From NCBI GenBank assembly GCA_016169945.1, contig JADLSH010000145.1:2479501-2543500 (forward strand): a DNA stretch of 64,000 nucleotides, given 5' to 3'. Source of the DNA: Trachythela sp. YZ-2020. Its lineage: Eukaryota > Cnidaria > Anthozoa > Malacalcyonacea > Clavulariidae. The position numbers and the translations under genes are program-made. The notes beneath the pieces are model-generated. The model did no database searches. It saw only the letters and a program-made list of their open reading frames with translations, and was not told the DNA's origin. How positions within the stretch are numbered: position 1 is the first letter of the stretch; each line of letters opens with the position of its first letter. Below, one piece after another: positions 1 through 10,486 of the stretch.

Positions 1-930
1 TTGTATGCTGATGACACCGTAACCTATTGTTATCATATCAACCCTTTGGAGATTGAAAGGAACCTGAACGAAGACCTCTTAAATGTGGCTAAATGGTGAA
101 ACGCAAATAAAATGACCCTAAATATGCATCTTTATTGGTAGCAATCGTAGGCTCGGAAGTACTGGGTCTTTATCTGTTTCTATTTTAGATTATAAATAGG
201 TAGTGTAGCAAATTTTAAATATTTAGTTGTTCTTATTTCTAAAGATCTTACGTGGACTGATCATATCGATTTTTAACAAATAGAATTAATCAAAGACTAG
301 GACTTTTAAGATGAATTAAGTATTTACTTCCTTTTTAAGCGCGTGTACTGTTTTATAACGGTTTCGTTCTTCCACTGTTTGATTACGCAGACGTAGTGTG
401 GGGCGATAAAAACAATACAGGACTTATGAATAACATTCAAGTTCTTCAGAACAAAGCCGCTAAGATTATACTGGATAAACCGTTACACTCCTCATCTTTA
501 GAAGCACTAACTGCGTTGAATTGGATAACATTAGAAAACGGACGAATTTCATCACAATGGTTATACATATCATTCGATGGAACTTTTAACAGAAGGTGAA
601 ACATGTAATTACAATCTACGGAATAAAGAAAACCTACTGTAAGGTTGCCTCGCGTTGTACGAAACCGGGGGAAATATAGAATGCGCTATCATGTGATCAC
701 TGGAACTCTTTAACCGATGATATTAGGAACTCACCAAACATTTCAATTTTTAAACGCAATCTCCATAGATTTTTACCAGAATAATTTTGTAATTTGTGTT
801 ATGGCGAATAGTTAACTTGTGTTTGTATTTTTTATTGTGTTAATCTAAATGTAGTTAAATTAATAAGTTCAGGTCCTTTTTGAAAACCATTGTAAATGAA
901 AAAGTTTTCCTGATTAAATATTATCACTAC
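1..930 (+). pseudogene. LINE reverse-transcriptase remnant (3' end of a non-LTR retrotransposon)
   Basis: The window opens inside a LINE RT domain. The first codons read LYADDTVTYC, the YADD catalytic box, then NANKMTLN after an in-frame stop near 98. The frame is lost and regained: 396-599 reads WGDKNNTGLMNNIQVLQNKA followed by AAKIILDKP, the C-terminal region after the RT palm. The same domains in the same order occur in the LINE at 38.76-39.99 kb (IWGDKGNET, LQNKAAKQILDRP). The 3' tails also match: 'caggtcctttttgaaaacca' near 871 against 'caggacctttctgaaaatca' near 39925. The copy is clearly dead. The 5' part is outside the window. Confidence 0.85.
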
Positions 931-1140
931 CACTACTATTTAACAAAATCGGTTGCACCCAGTGACCAAGTATATCCTGCTAGGGCGCTGGGGCTTGTAA
1001 CACCTCTGCTGAACCGTAGTGATAGCGGGCGCATGTACGCTCTGCGTAACTATTTCTTTAGTAGCGATAGGTAGTTTTGAGATACACACCATTTAATTCG
1101 TTCTGCTATAATATATATATGTATATATATATATAGTTTT
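931..1140. other. Spacer with TA microsatellite
   Basis: No gene is seen. An imperfect (TA)n run at about 1111-1134 lies directly beside the terminal motif of the neighbouring Penelope-like element. The same TA-run plus terminal-motif arrangement recurs near 12480, 16770, 26000 and 44420. Confidence 0.5.
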
Positions 1141-1157
1141 CGCCTACCGCAAGGTAT

Positions 1158-1198
1158 CCACTACAGCTTGTTTCACGCAATAAGCGATCATCAAGTGG
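1158..1198 (-). ncRNA. Degenerate hammerhead-ribozyme-like motif in a Penelope-like element end
   Basis: Read on the minus strand, stem I is CCAC pairing with GTGG. The core is TTGATGA, one change (C3 to U) from the consensus CUGAUGA. Helix II is CGC/GCG closing a UUAUU loop, flanked by a U-U mismatch. Then come GAAA, a 3-bp helix III (ACA/UGU, loop AGC) and a GUA cleavage triplet. The fold matches the motifs at 12344 and 16632, but helices I and II use different base pairs, so pairing is kept by compensatory change. The C3 change probably reduces or abolishes activity. Hammerheads are known in Penelope-like elements; cleavage here is untested. Confidence 0.6.
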
Positions 1199-1199
1199 C

Positions 1200-2345
1200 G
1201 AGGGATTTCGAAAAGACTTTCCATTCTTAAATAGTATTGGTCGAAACGTGGGCGTGTGAGCGTTCAAACATTCCATACATTCCTTTAGTTCTTCTTTTGC
1301 ATAAATTGCATATTTTTTATCCTCCCGTATACGAAACTGCGTGCTTTATGATTGACCACGTTATGATGAAATCTTGTTTGTTTTCTCTCAATTTCCAAAT
1401 ATATTTCGAAACTTCGGTGTCATTTCAGTATTTTTTGTGTCGAAAAGATTTAATGTGGTTACGGTGTCGCTCTTTAAATGTGCTTGCAGTCATTCCAATG
1501 TAGTGTTTAGTGTTGTTCGTGTTGCTTGTGGTGACAGTTTCCTTACTATGTCCTTGGTCGTGCATTGTTTCTGAAGTGGGCATGTGTTCTCATCTCTGCA
1601 ATTGCAACTGATTGCGTCATTGCTAAGTGTCTGTGGCTGGTTTTTCCTAATTATGCTTGCATTGTGCCTAGTGATCATGGACTTGACATTGTTCATGCAA
1701 CTATAGCTGACCTTAACTGTTGTTCCTGTTAAAAAAAATTTGTAGTTTGTGGTTAGGTGGAAAATGCTTGTCAATTAAGCTGAGGAAATTGCCTCCTATA
1801 TTGGTTCTGACACTCTTATGATATTGCGGTGCCTATTTCTGCGTTTTTGTTGTGGTTGTTGTCTTGTTGATGCGTGTAGTCAAGGGTGTGGTTGAAATTA
1901 CTGTGCCTTAAGGCTCGTTTCCACTCATCGCAAACCAACTCGCAAACTCGCTGCCAGTTCTTGCATGTAATTAAAATAAACTGTCGAGCATTGAGATTGG
2001 ATGAAAGTACTCGCAGCGAGCTTGCGAGTTGGTTTTTGCGACGAGTGGAAAAGAGCCTTTAGTGCATTTTGATAAATTGGTGCAGATTCTCGAAATGTGT
2101 TCTCGTCAGAAGAGAGGAGTGAAATGCGCTTGTTGATTGATGCTGGTAGCTGCTTTGTGATGCATGGTTAGTGGTTTGAATGTCTATTTATGTATAATGG
2201 ATCATCATTAGGCTTCCTCATATGGTTTGTATTTTTCAGTATTAAGGTCGAAAGTAACATCTAGAAAGTTTACTATTTTTAAGTTTGTCTCAGCTGTGAT
2301 TTTTAGGTCAAATTGTTCGAAAATCTTGTGGAGTAATCGAATGGT
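1200..2345 (-). pseudogene. Penelope-like retroelement fragment, minus strand
   Basis: The minus strand encodes the linker and C-terminal part of a Penelope-like ORF. 1490-1774 contains KVSYSCMNNVKSMITRHNAS and SNDAISCNCRDENTCPLQKQ, the Cys-rich linker before the GIY-YIG endonuclease. The same protein segment is on the plus strand at 3215-3400. Frameshifts and a MITE insertion at 1911 break the frame. The plus-strand copy begins just beyond about 2345, so the two fragments lie head to head and share about 0.9 kb of inverted sequence. Confidence 0.85.
1911..2058. mobile_element. MITE with TTA target duplication, inserted in the Penelope-like fragment
   Basis: A 148-bp palindromic insertion with ends AGGCTCGTTTCCACTC and its imperfect complement (GAGTGGAAAAGAGCCT). 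It is flanked by TTA (1908-1910) and TTA (2059-2061). The plus-strand sister element near 3010-3030 holds the empty site (tgccTTAgtgc on the complementary strand), which proves the insertion and the 3-bp duplication. TTA fits the TWA target of PIF/Harbinger elements. No coding capacity. Confidence 0.85.
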
Positions 2346-2369
2346 TTGATAACATAAAAGAAAAAAGCA

Positions 2370-3720
2370 GGCACATCTTTATTTCGTTTGCCATTGTTGA
2401 TTTCTATCCATCAATTTCGGAATATTTTCTCGACCAAGCAATATTTTGGGCGTCAAATTTGACAACTATTAATTCTAAAGACAAAATTTCAATTATAAAA
2501 CATGCTAGAAAAAATCACTCCTTTTCAACAATGGGAAACCTTGGATAAAAAGAGACAGCAACAATCTATTTGACGTCACCATGGGTAGCTATGACGGTGC
2601 TGAAGTTTGCGAACTTGTAGGCCTTTTCATTTTAAAACACAAAAGAAAAAAGTTTGGCAAAGAAAATATTGGCCTGTATAGAGACGACGGATTGACAATA
2701 ATAAAAGGCATGTCAGCACGTTTAGCATATAAAACGAGAAAAGAACTCCACAAGATTTTCGAACAATTTGACCTAAAAATCACAGCTGAGACAAACTTAA
2801 AAATGGTAAACTTTCTAGATGTTACTTTCGACCTTAATACTGAAAAATACAAACCATATAGGAAGCCTAAGATTATTATACATAAATAAACATTCAAACC
2901 ACCCACCATGCATCACAAAGCAGCTACCAGCATCAATCAACAAGCGCATTTCACTCCCCTCTTCTGACAAGGACACATTTCGAGAATCTGCACCAATTTA
3001 TCAAAATGCACTAAGGCACAGTAATTTCAACCACACACTTGACTACACGCATCAACCACCACAACAAAAACGCAGAAATAGGCACAGCAATATCATTTGG
3101 TTTAATCCTCCATTTAGTAAGAGTGTCAGAACCAATATAGGACGCAATTTCCTCAGCTTAATTGACAAGCATTTTCCACCTAACCACAAACTACATAAAC
3201 TTTATAACGGGAACACAGTTAAGGTCAGCTATAGTTGCATGAACAATGTCAAGTCCATAATCACTAGGCACAATGCACGCATTATTAGGAAAAACCAGCT
3301 ACAGACACTTAGCAATGACGCAATCAGTTGCAATTGCGGAGATGAGAACACATGCCCACTTCAAAAACAATGCACGGCCAAGGACATAGTACACAAGGCA
3401 ACTGTCACCACAAGCAACACGAACAACACTAAACACTACATTTTTATACCGTAACCACATTAAATCTTTTCAACACAAAAAATACTCAAATGACACCGAA
3501 CTTTCGAAATATATTTGGAAATTGAAAGAAAACAAACAAACAAGATTTCACCATAACGTGGTCAATCATAAAGCACGCAGTTTCATATACGGGAGGATAA
3601 AAAATATGCAATTTATGTTTGCAAGAAAAACTATGTATCATGAAAGAAGACAAACAATTTTTACTGAAAAAAAGATCGGAAATAGTTTCAACATGCAGAC
3701 ACAAAAGCAGATTTAAAATA
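2370..3720 (+). pseudogene. Penelope-like retroelement fragment: RT through start of GIY-YIG endonuclease
   Basis: From about 2385 the plus strand reads FAIVDFYPSISEYFLDQA, RT motif A of Penelope-like elements. MGSYDGAEVCELVG follows at 2581 and GLYRDDGLTI, the YxDD box, near 2670, then [13 protein letters not shown]. After a frameshift the Cys-rich linker (SCNCGDENTCPLQKQC, near 3350) is read. Beyond about 3440 the sequence matches the GIY-YIG region seen at 12000, but the frame is broken. The N-terminal RT part is missing and several frameshifts make it non-functional. EN+ Penelope-like elements normally encode RT plus GIY-YIG endonuclease in one ORF. Confidence 0.88.
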
Positions 3721-3894
3721 AAATATATATACAGTGAATCCCTTATATATATAAAGGTTCTCCCTTCACATAGTGAAATAGGCATATATATCTGACACGT
3801 GACCACATAATGGTAATGGAAAATTTACTGTTTAGGAAAAGGAGTGGTAATCGAACATTTTCAAAGTGACAAAGTACATAAGACATTCAGATTT
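3721..3894. other. Spacer between Penelope-like fragments
   Basis: AT-rich sequence with a short 'atatata' stretch after the element. No ORF, RNA gene or repeat that I can classify. Confidence 0.4.
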
Positions 3895-4115
3895 TTGTAG
3901 GGCTCACACTCTAGTATACCTACCCTCACTAGCAATGTTCTTAAAGTATTCCCACAATCATCAACACTACTGAAAACATAAAGATTGCTAAAGGCGAAGA
4001 ACATGTCAATAAACTCGCATTCCTGGATGTACTAATAACAAAAATTGACAACGGCACCTTAAACACGCAACTCTATCGCAAGAAAACATGCACTTTAAAG
4101 TCGAACCCGATCCAA
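3895..4115 (+). pseudogene. Second Penelope-like RT scrap
   Basis: Near 3998-4098 the plus strand reads EHVNKLAFLDVLITKIDNGT then LNTQLYRKKT. This is the conserved 'LxFLDV(L) ... YRKxT' stretch after the YxDD box of Penelope-like RTs. It differs from the [10 protein letters not shown] version at 2810, so it derives from another subfamily. No intact frame surrounds it. Confidence 0.7.
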
Positions 4116-5315
4116 CATCTTCCAACATTACCTAAGATAGAACTGGAAATTGCGGAGTGTTCTCCATAACATTGGAGTAATAATCTCGCTTACAGTCACG
4201 AATGAGACGTGTTGTTTTTGTTTCTTAATTCCCATTCGTGGTCAGCCTGTGTTTTTGGGCTCTTTGGTGATGCAAATCCTTGTAGCCATGTAGACTGGCT
4301 GCACGAGCTCTCTTTTTGTTGTCAGAAGCGCGTTGTTATTGTATACTTTTATAAAGGTCATTAGAAACGCATTCCAAGCATCATCGCGTTAGAGAGTTTT
4401 GATCATCATCCCAAGAGAAGTATGTAAATCTGCCCGAAGTTCTTAAATTTCTGGAATAATGGTCTTGGAAGGTCGCACTGCTATATTACTTTTATTTATT
4501 TATCTACTTACTTTACAACCATATCTGAATGGAAAAATGTGTATACATGTTTAAACTATGGTTCAGGGTGTGGTCAACAGGACATGAATCCCATCATAAT
4601 CCCATATGAAGACCAACCTGACAAAAGTCACAGAACATTAAGGCCTCGCGTTCAAACCAGTCCAACATGTTGGTCCAACATCATCCAACAATGTTGGATG
4701 CAACATTGTTGGACTCGTTTGAACACTAAGCTTTTGTCCTGCACATATACGGCACATAATAGAACCTTCAGTAGAGTCTGTCAGTTTAAGTATCCTGGAG
4801 TCATGCTTGATTCAAGTCTCCTTTTGGCATGGCCATATTGACCACATCTTCTGCAAAATATCAGCTCGGTTGGACATGCTACGGAAAGTCCGTATAGATA
4901 TATTCTTCGTGTGCCTGCATCACTTTGTATGATACTTCCTCTCTCGATAAAACCAACCGCGACTATATATATATATACAGTACTAAGACAAGCTGCATGC
5001 AAAAGCATGCGATCAGTGATTATTGAAGGGCGCGTGGTGGAGCAGCAGTGAAATTGATGCACGCTTGGATGGCCATCCTTAGTTTGTCGTAGGAATTAGA
5101 AATATCGTATTTTCCTCCAGATCTTCAAGTGCGTGAATGGCATAGCGCCTGATTTCTCCTTATTGTAATATAGGAATAAAGATCTTCCCCGTCTGCCGCT
5201 TGCAAAGTCACCTAAATTCGTTACATTGGGGCAAAAGAGGAACGCTTTACCTGCTTATTTTAGGAAAGAAACGTTACTTTGAAATTCCATTTGTGTAATT
5301 AGTAAGTGATATGTG
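4116..5315. other. Gene-poor stretch with a palindromic MITE-like repeat
   Basis: No credible gene. About 4636-4735 is a palindromic repeat: 'ttcaaaccagtccaacatg' and its near-complement 'ttggactcgtttgaa' surround CCAACAATGTTGG cores. A TA run sits at about 4964-4977. The open frames at 4539-4841 (+) and 4781-5062 (-) have no recognisable domain. Confidence 0.5.
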
Positions 5316-5508
5316 TGTTGAACTTGTAATTGAATACACTGATAGATAACCGTTTTCTTTAACTTTATTGAGTAATATCACAACTTTAATACACCTTCTT
5401 GTATAAACTCCCAACAAAAGTACTCACAGCACGAGGGAAGAAATCCCATAATGCATTTGTGTCTTTGCATTACGTCAGACTACTCATTTGGATAACAATA
5501 ACTCAACA
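5316..5508 (-). repeat. 3' LTR of the Copia element
   Basis: 193 bp; on the minus strand it begins TGTTGAGTTATTG and ends AGTTCAACA. It is a direct repeat of 10475-10667 with a few substitutions and two 1-bp indels. The gag ATG present in the other LTR is ACA here. ATGTG lies immediately outside at 5311-5315. Confidence 0.93.
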
Positions 5509-5566
5509 CCCCCACTTGTTATCAGAATATGAACTAATTACAACTTGTCCTTCGAATATGAACTAA

Positions 5567-6454
5567 TTACATTTTATGACCATACAAGAGTCTTTTGAAC
5601 TTATCTAATTTACACTTTGTTGGTGGCTTTGTTAGAACATCAGCTACCATATCTTGGGTAGGACAATATACAAGATCTATTATACCTTTTTCATACATTT
5701 CACGTACGAAGTGGTATTTTATGTCAATATACTTAGATCGTTGTCTGTTAACTGGGTTCTTACCTGGTGCAATTTCCCCTTGGTAATCAACACTTACCTT
5801 CATACTTTGATGTACTTTCTTCTTATACATACCGTTTAACAATTGAGTTAAATACAAGCACTCTTGTCCTGTATTGGCTAAAGCTATATATTCAGCTTCT
5901 CAAGTGGAAAGAGCAACTGTTGGTTGCTTCCTTGACTTCCATGATATCAGTGGTCCATCTTCAGTAAGGTTACAACAGTAACCTGTAGTACTCCGCCTGT
6001 CATCCAGGCAAGAGGCCCAATCTGAATCACTATAAGCAGTGAGCTGCAAGTCAGCCTCAGATTTCTTAAAACACAGTTCATAGTCCATTGTACCCTGTAG
6101 ATACCTTAGGACATGCTTGGCAGCAATTAAATCTCCCGTTTTTGGGTTTGACAGAGTTTGAGATAGTCTACTTACAATCCAACTTAAATCGCGCCTTGTA
6201 CATGTCAAAGCGTAAATTAAGCTCCCTATAATCTCTCTATACTGTCTGGCGTCAGTCAACTCACCACAGTTAAATTCTAAACGTTGCTCACATGGGGTTA
6301 ATCTGGGCTTGCAGTTTGTCATCCCAAATCTCTCTAGTATTTTAAGAATGAATCTTTTCTGATTCATGTTGATTTCACCCTCACTTTGCTTAAGATCAAT
6401 TCCAAGGAAGAAGGTGATTCTTCCTAGATCCTTCATTCTAAATTGGCGCTTCAT
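5567..6454 (-). pseudogene. Copia RT C-terminus and RNase H
   Basis: Two frames (6454-5900 and 5857-5567) carry the end of RT and RNase H. MKDLGRITFFLGIDL is the conserved Copia 'lGxxxyFLGi' block. REIIGSLIYALTCTRRDL matches 'yrxxvGsLmYlatxTRPDi'. AYSDSDWASCLDDRRSTTGY is the RNase H 'DxDwAgc..drrStsGy' motif. The second frame ends with IKYHFVREMYEKGIIDLVYC and VADVLTKPP, the usual Copia C-terminus. One frameshift near 5890 separates them. Confidence 0.92.
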
Positions 6455-6460
6455 TTTGCT

Positions 6461-6960
6461 TTAAATTCTTCTATTAACCTGCATACTATCTGAAGCTATA
6501 ATTAAGTCATCAATCCAAACAATGACGGTAATGATTTTATCATCAACTTGTTTCTTATATACACAGTGATCAGCTTGGTTTCTGACAAAACCACAATTCT
6601 CTAAATGTTCATGCAACAATATGTTCCAGTTTCTACCTGATTTTTTTAGACCATATAGTGATATCTTTAGCTTATATACTAGTCTCTTGCCATTCTCTGA
6701 AATCTCTTCAAAGCCTTGTGGCTGGTCTATGTATAACTCTTGATTAATTGGGGCATGCAGATATGCAGTTTTAACGTCCATCTGGTGGACAACAAGATCA
6801 TGTTTTACCGCCATGTTTTAATATTGGCTGTAGGGGCAAAGGTTTCCTGATAATCTATTCCTTTTACCTGGCTGTAACCCTTTGCTACATGTCTGGCCTT
6901 AAAGGCCTCTATGCCATCCTGACTTTGTTTAATTGTGTACACCCACTTCTTCGTAATGCA
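6461..6960 (-). pseudogene. Copia reverse transcriptase core
   Basis: 6814-6461 reads HDLVVHQMDVKTAYLHAP, RT motif A with the catalytic Asp in QMDVKTA, then LYGLKKSGRNW and VIVWIDDLIIAS, where the usual YVDD box is WIDD. Upstream, at about 6905-6840 in another frame, [20 protein letters not shown] is the conserved RT N-terminal block. A short deletion and frameshift at about 6815-6830 separate the two blocks. Confidence 0.9.
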
Positions 6961-7185
6961 CTGTATTGTGTGGAGTTGCACTTAAATCAGGGGGACTTAC
7001 ACTATCTAGGTTTTATCTAGTATCATGGTCAGATTGTCTATGCACATCAAAGTCCCCAATGGACTCATCAGTTTGTGTGTGCTGTTCTACACTACATTTC
7101 TTGATGAATTTGATGAGTCTATGTTTCATGATTTTCCCATTGTGCGGATAGTAGACTCGATATGAGGGGCTGTTCTTATCGTATC

Positions 7186-7407
7186 CTACAAATACCCTAA
7201 TTTCTTATGCTCTTGTTCATAAGCAAAGCATGCAGATCCAAAGATCCACATTTTAGAAAGATCGGGCATTTTCCCTGTGAGACTAAAGTATGGTGCTGTC
7301 TTTGCTCTCTTATTAAAACACATATTCCTAATGTGAGCTGCAGTTTGAATAGCATAGGGCCAGATAGTTTTGGGCAACCCGGATTGGAGAAGCAGACATC
7401 TTCCCAT
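7186..7407 (-). pseudogene. Copia integrase C-terminal part, downstream of the LINE insertion
   Basis: Reads MGRCLLLQSGLPKTIWPYAI, QTAAHIRNMCFNKRAK and LSKMWIFGSACFAYEQEHKK. In Copia integrases these blocks follow directly after the 'NGxAERxxRTL' motif. That motif is at about 8680, on the far side of the inserted LINE. About 6961-7185 is the degenerate linker between integrase and RT, without a readable domain. Confidence 0.9.
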
Positions 7408-7409
7408 TT

Positions 7410-8661
7410 CTTTTTATTTTTTTTATTAACTTTACAATCATATGATTGATGGTCAGAACAACAGAACATAAGTTCCTAATTAAGCCCCACGAAAGAATTA
7501 CAATATTAGATATACCTAGCTATTACAAAAAAACATTAATTAATTATTTAGTACTAACTATATAGGAATTACATTTATGAACAACAGTTTGACTGTAAAG
7601 AACGACACTTACTACACAAAGTTTTCCAAGTTCTAGTACGGTCTACATCGAAAGTACTGTTCAGTCTATTCGTATAATATAGATATAGTTTAGATTTAAG
7701 TATAGTGACTGAAGAGGATGATTTGATATCTGAAGGCAAGTTATTCCATAAAAATACAATTCTATTAAAGTACGAGTTTCTGAAGAGAGACGTTTTACAC
7801 AGATTTGGACGAAGAAGATCACCACCAGAACTGGAACGAGTGGAATGATGGAGAGGCTGGGTAACAAACTGATTAATGTCAAGTTCGAACATCCCAGATT
7901 TGGATTTGTAGAAGAAGATGATATCTTTAATTTCATGCCAGTAAGAAAGAGGGATTAGATTAAGTTCTTTCAACCGATCAATGTAGGAGGATTCATAGTC
8001 CTGAAGAATAAACTTAGTAGCTCGACGTTGAATACCCTCGAGACGAAGCAGATCAGCAGACGATCCTTGAGGTGCCCAGATTTCACAGCCAAACGACAAG
8101 TGAGAACGAACCAGTGACAAATACAGTAGGCGGCGAGCATGAACGTCAGTAAGGTGGAAGCAATTCCGTCGTAGGAACCCAAGCATTTTATTGGCTTTAG
8201 CGACGATATTGATAATGTGTGGGGACCATTTCAAATTGTCACTCACTACGATGCCCAAATCATTCTGAGTAGCGGAAAACTTTATCGGTTGTTGGTTAAG
8301 GAGGTATTCTTGAGGTGGCACTGAGAAGATTTCTTTCGTGAAAATCGGAGAGCGACACATTTGTTGGTGTTAAACTTTAAATCCCACGTAGACGACCAAT
8401 GATGGAGGAGATTTAAGTCGGACTGAAGGAGATCTCTATCTCGTGGCTGACAAATTTCTCGATAGCATTTGCTGTCATCAGCAAACATGGGGACTATGCT
8501 ATGGTTAGCTGCGTTTGGAAGATCGTTTGCATAGATCAAGAATAGAAGTGGACCAAGTACACTGCCTTGTGGAACCCCTGATGTCGCTGTGAGGAATGAT
8601 GATGCGGCTCCTTCGACCACCACTCGTTGTCGCCTTTCATATAGATAGTCCGAGAACCAAC
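7410..8661 (-). mobile_element. 5'-truncated LINE inserted into the Copia integrase
   Basis: The minus strand from 8668 reads LLSWFSDYLYERRQR, SGVPQGSVLGPLLFLIYAND (RT motif B) and VPMFADDSKCY, where FADD is the catalytic box. After a frameshift near 8330 the C-terminal part runs to a stop at 7575 (VSDNLKWSPHI, RRATKFILQDY, LWNNLPSDIK). The 3' UTR and an A-rich end near 7412-7432 follow. Only the 3' half of RT is present, typical of 5' truncation during target-primed reverse transcription. Copia coding sequence resumes on both sides, so this insertion is younger than the Copia element. I see no convincing target duplication. Confidence 0.9.
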
Positions 8662-9468
8662 TCAACAATGTCCGAACAATGTCCGCCAGTGCCTTTCGGC
8701 GGTTCCATTCTGGTGTGGCGAGTAGGGAGCAGAAGTTTCATGTTTTATGCTTCGTTGTCTCAAAAGAGTTTGAAATGATTTACCTGGGAATTCTGAACCA
8801 TTGTCAGAACGGATGCAACTTACCTTGCCGCATGGAGAGATATCAGCTAGAAACTTCTCTGTCGCTACAGATGTGTCACTTTTACATTTCAGGAAGTAAA
8901 CAAATACTGCCCCTGAAAAATCATCAGTAAAAGCTATGCAGTATTTAAACCCCTCTCTTGACACGGAAGAAACTGGACCTGCTAAATCGACATGGACTTT
9001 CTCTAATGGTTTTTGAGATCTGGCATCAGGAATCCTACTCCTACTGTTTACAAATTTTCCTTCTATGCATGTGTTACAATCTAACTTAGACGATTCAATT
9101 TTACATGAAAATTTCATGCCCTTAACTACCCCCTGTAGTTTTACAATATCTTCAAAATTGCAATGACCTAAGATTTCATGCCATGTGTTAATATCGTACG
9201 AAAGATTTATCTTATCTACTTCACTTACGCTATAGTTCTCATAACAGTCTACAGATATTAAGTAGTACAACTGTCCATGCTCTTCAATTTCAACTGTAGT
9301 ACCATCTTCAAGGATTAGCTCACCAGAATCCTGAGCAAATCTAAGCTCAGCTCCATTTGATGTAGCAGCTTTCACTGAGAAAATATCTTGGGGATAGGAT
9401 GGTATATATAACGTGTTTTTAAGTATTATTTTCACACATTCTCCATTTGTATCTTTCAAAAACATCAA
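8662..9468 (-). pseudogene. Copia integrase, N-terminal and catalytic part
   Basis: The GAG-pre-integrase zinc-binding region reads HEILGHCNFEDIVKL ... CNTCIEGK (H-H-C-C). The catalytic core follows: VHVDLAGPVS carries the first Asp, CIRSDNGSEFPGK the second Asp, then YSPHQNGTAERHWRTLF with the catalytic Glu region. At about 8668 the sequence crosses into the inserted LINE and the frame stops. The upstream join to protease is broken by a frameshift at about 9468. Confidence 0.93.
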
Positions 9469-9677
9469 ACATCTCCTCGTTTCAATGCAATATTGCTTGC
9501 TCGTGTCCCATCAGCCAGTTCGATGAAATGTTTTGATGACTTAAATGTCTCGTCAACCCGTTTGAAAATATCAGTAGTAACAATGTGAGAAGTGGCACCT
9601 GTGTCGACTAACATGCCCATTTGATTGGTTTTCCCTGTTGCTTTGTCATGTACTTTGAATGCAAATGAAATGTTCAT
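9465..9677 (-). pseudogene. Copia aspartic protease fragment
   Basis: A short open frame with MLVDTGATSHIVTT; DTGA is the active-site motif of Copia proteases. FIELADGTRASNIALKRGDV matches the downstream 'v.ladGs....GkG.v' part. Frameshifts on both sides separate it from gag and integrase. Confidence 0.9.
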
Positions 9678-9679
9678 CC

Positions 9680-10486
9680 TCAGTAGCGTTTACTTTCTCC
9701 GAAACCTGTTTGGCTTGGTCTTTGCTCTTTTGGGATTCTGCAAATGCTATCCGAGTGTGTGGTACTTTTGTGGTAGCTGCACCACTTTAGATTTTTCTCG
9801 CTCTTAGTTGGGCATTCTCTGACCAAATGCTCTCTTTTACCGCAGCCGTAACATGTCATTGTCTGCGAAGGAGATTCAGCTTTCATTACTTGATCAACTT
9901 TCGGTTTGGTGTTGAGCTTTTCCGTTTCTTCTAAGCTTCTCAGCATACTTTTAAATTTCGCGAACGACGTGATTTCACTTTGGGTCACGTGTGTCGAGAA
10001 TGGTTTGTAAGAATCAGGCAGCCCCTTTAGAATCATAGCAATCATTAGTCCATCGCTTAGCGTTTCTTTGGCGTTTCTAAGCGCGGTAAATACCTTTTCG
10101 GCTCTTATTAAGTAATCCGTGACTGTCTCGTGGAGTGTTTTCTCAAGTGACGTTAGCTGCGTGTAGAGAGTTATGATTCTTGGTTTGCCTTGATTTGCAT
10201 AATGATCTCGGAGTATTTTTAAAGCTTTTCGGCCATCGCCGGTAGCATCCCTCATTACCAATGACAGACTCTTGTCATCTAAACACTGTATAAGTTCGGC
10301 GTAGCATTCTTCGTTCTTTGTTGCGTCAGCCTCGTCCTTTGACGGTAAAATAGTATCCTTCAGTTTCAACAACCGCATGTGAGCGAGAAATTTGGTTTCC
10401 CACAGCTCGTAATTGCTTTCGTTTCCATTGAAAACCAATCTTGACCAGCGTGATTCCCTGCTGGGCCCATAACCTGTTGAACTCAT
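9680..10486 (-). pseudogene. Copia gag with CCHC zinc knuckle; ATG lies inside the 5' LTR
   Basis: A 268-codon frame from the ATG at 10486. It contains the Copia gag (UBN2-like) domain: NYELWETKFLAHMRLLKL, DKSLSLVMRDATG and LTSLEKTLHETVTDYL. The CCHC knuckle is CYGCGKREHLVREC. The start falls 12 nt inside the LTR, whose last base is 10475, and the next codons translate the primer-binding site (STGYGPS). The frame ends before the protease, probably through a mutation rather than a natural stop. The frame also stays open upstream of this ATG, beginning at a GTG (10498) in the LTR. Confidence 0.9.
10460..10474 (-). promoter_or_regulatory. Primer-binding site, complementary to the initiator-Met tRNA anticodon arm
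   Basis: The minus strand immediately after the LTR end reads GGTTATGGGCCCAGC. This is complementary to the anticodon stem-loop of eukaryotic initiator-Met tRNA (GCTGGGCCCATAACC). Drosophila copia is known to prime from an internal fragment of that tRNA. Here the site directly abuts the LTR and is inside the gag reading frame. Confidence 0.8.

Noticed and set aside
5595..5967. Plus-strand frames over the Copia RNase H
   Set aside because: Antisense shadows of the conserved minus-strand RNase H region.
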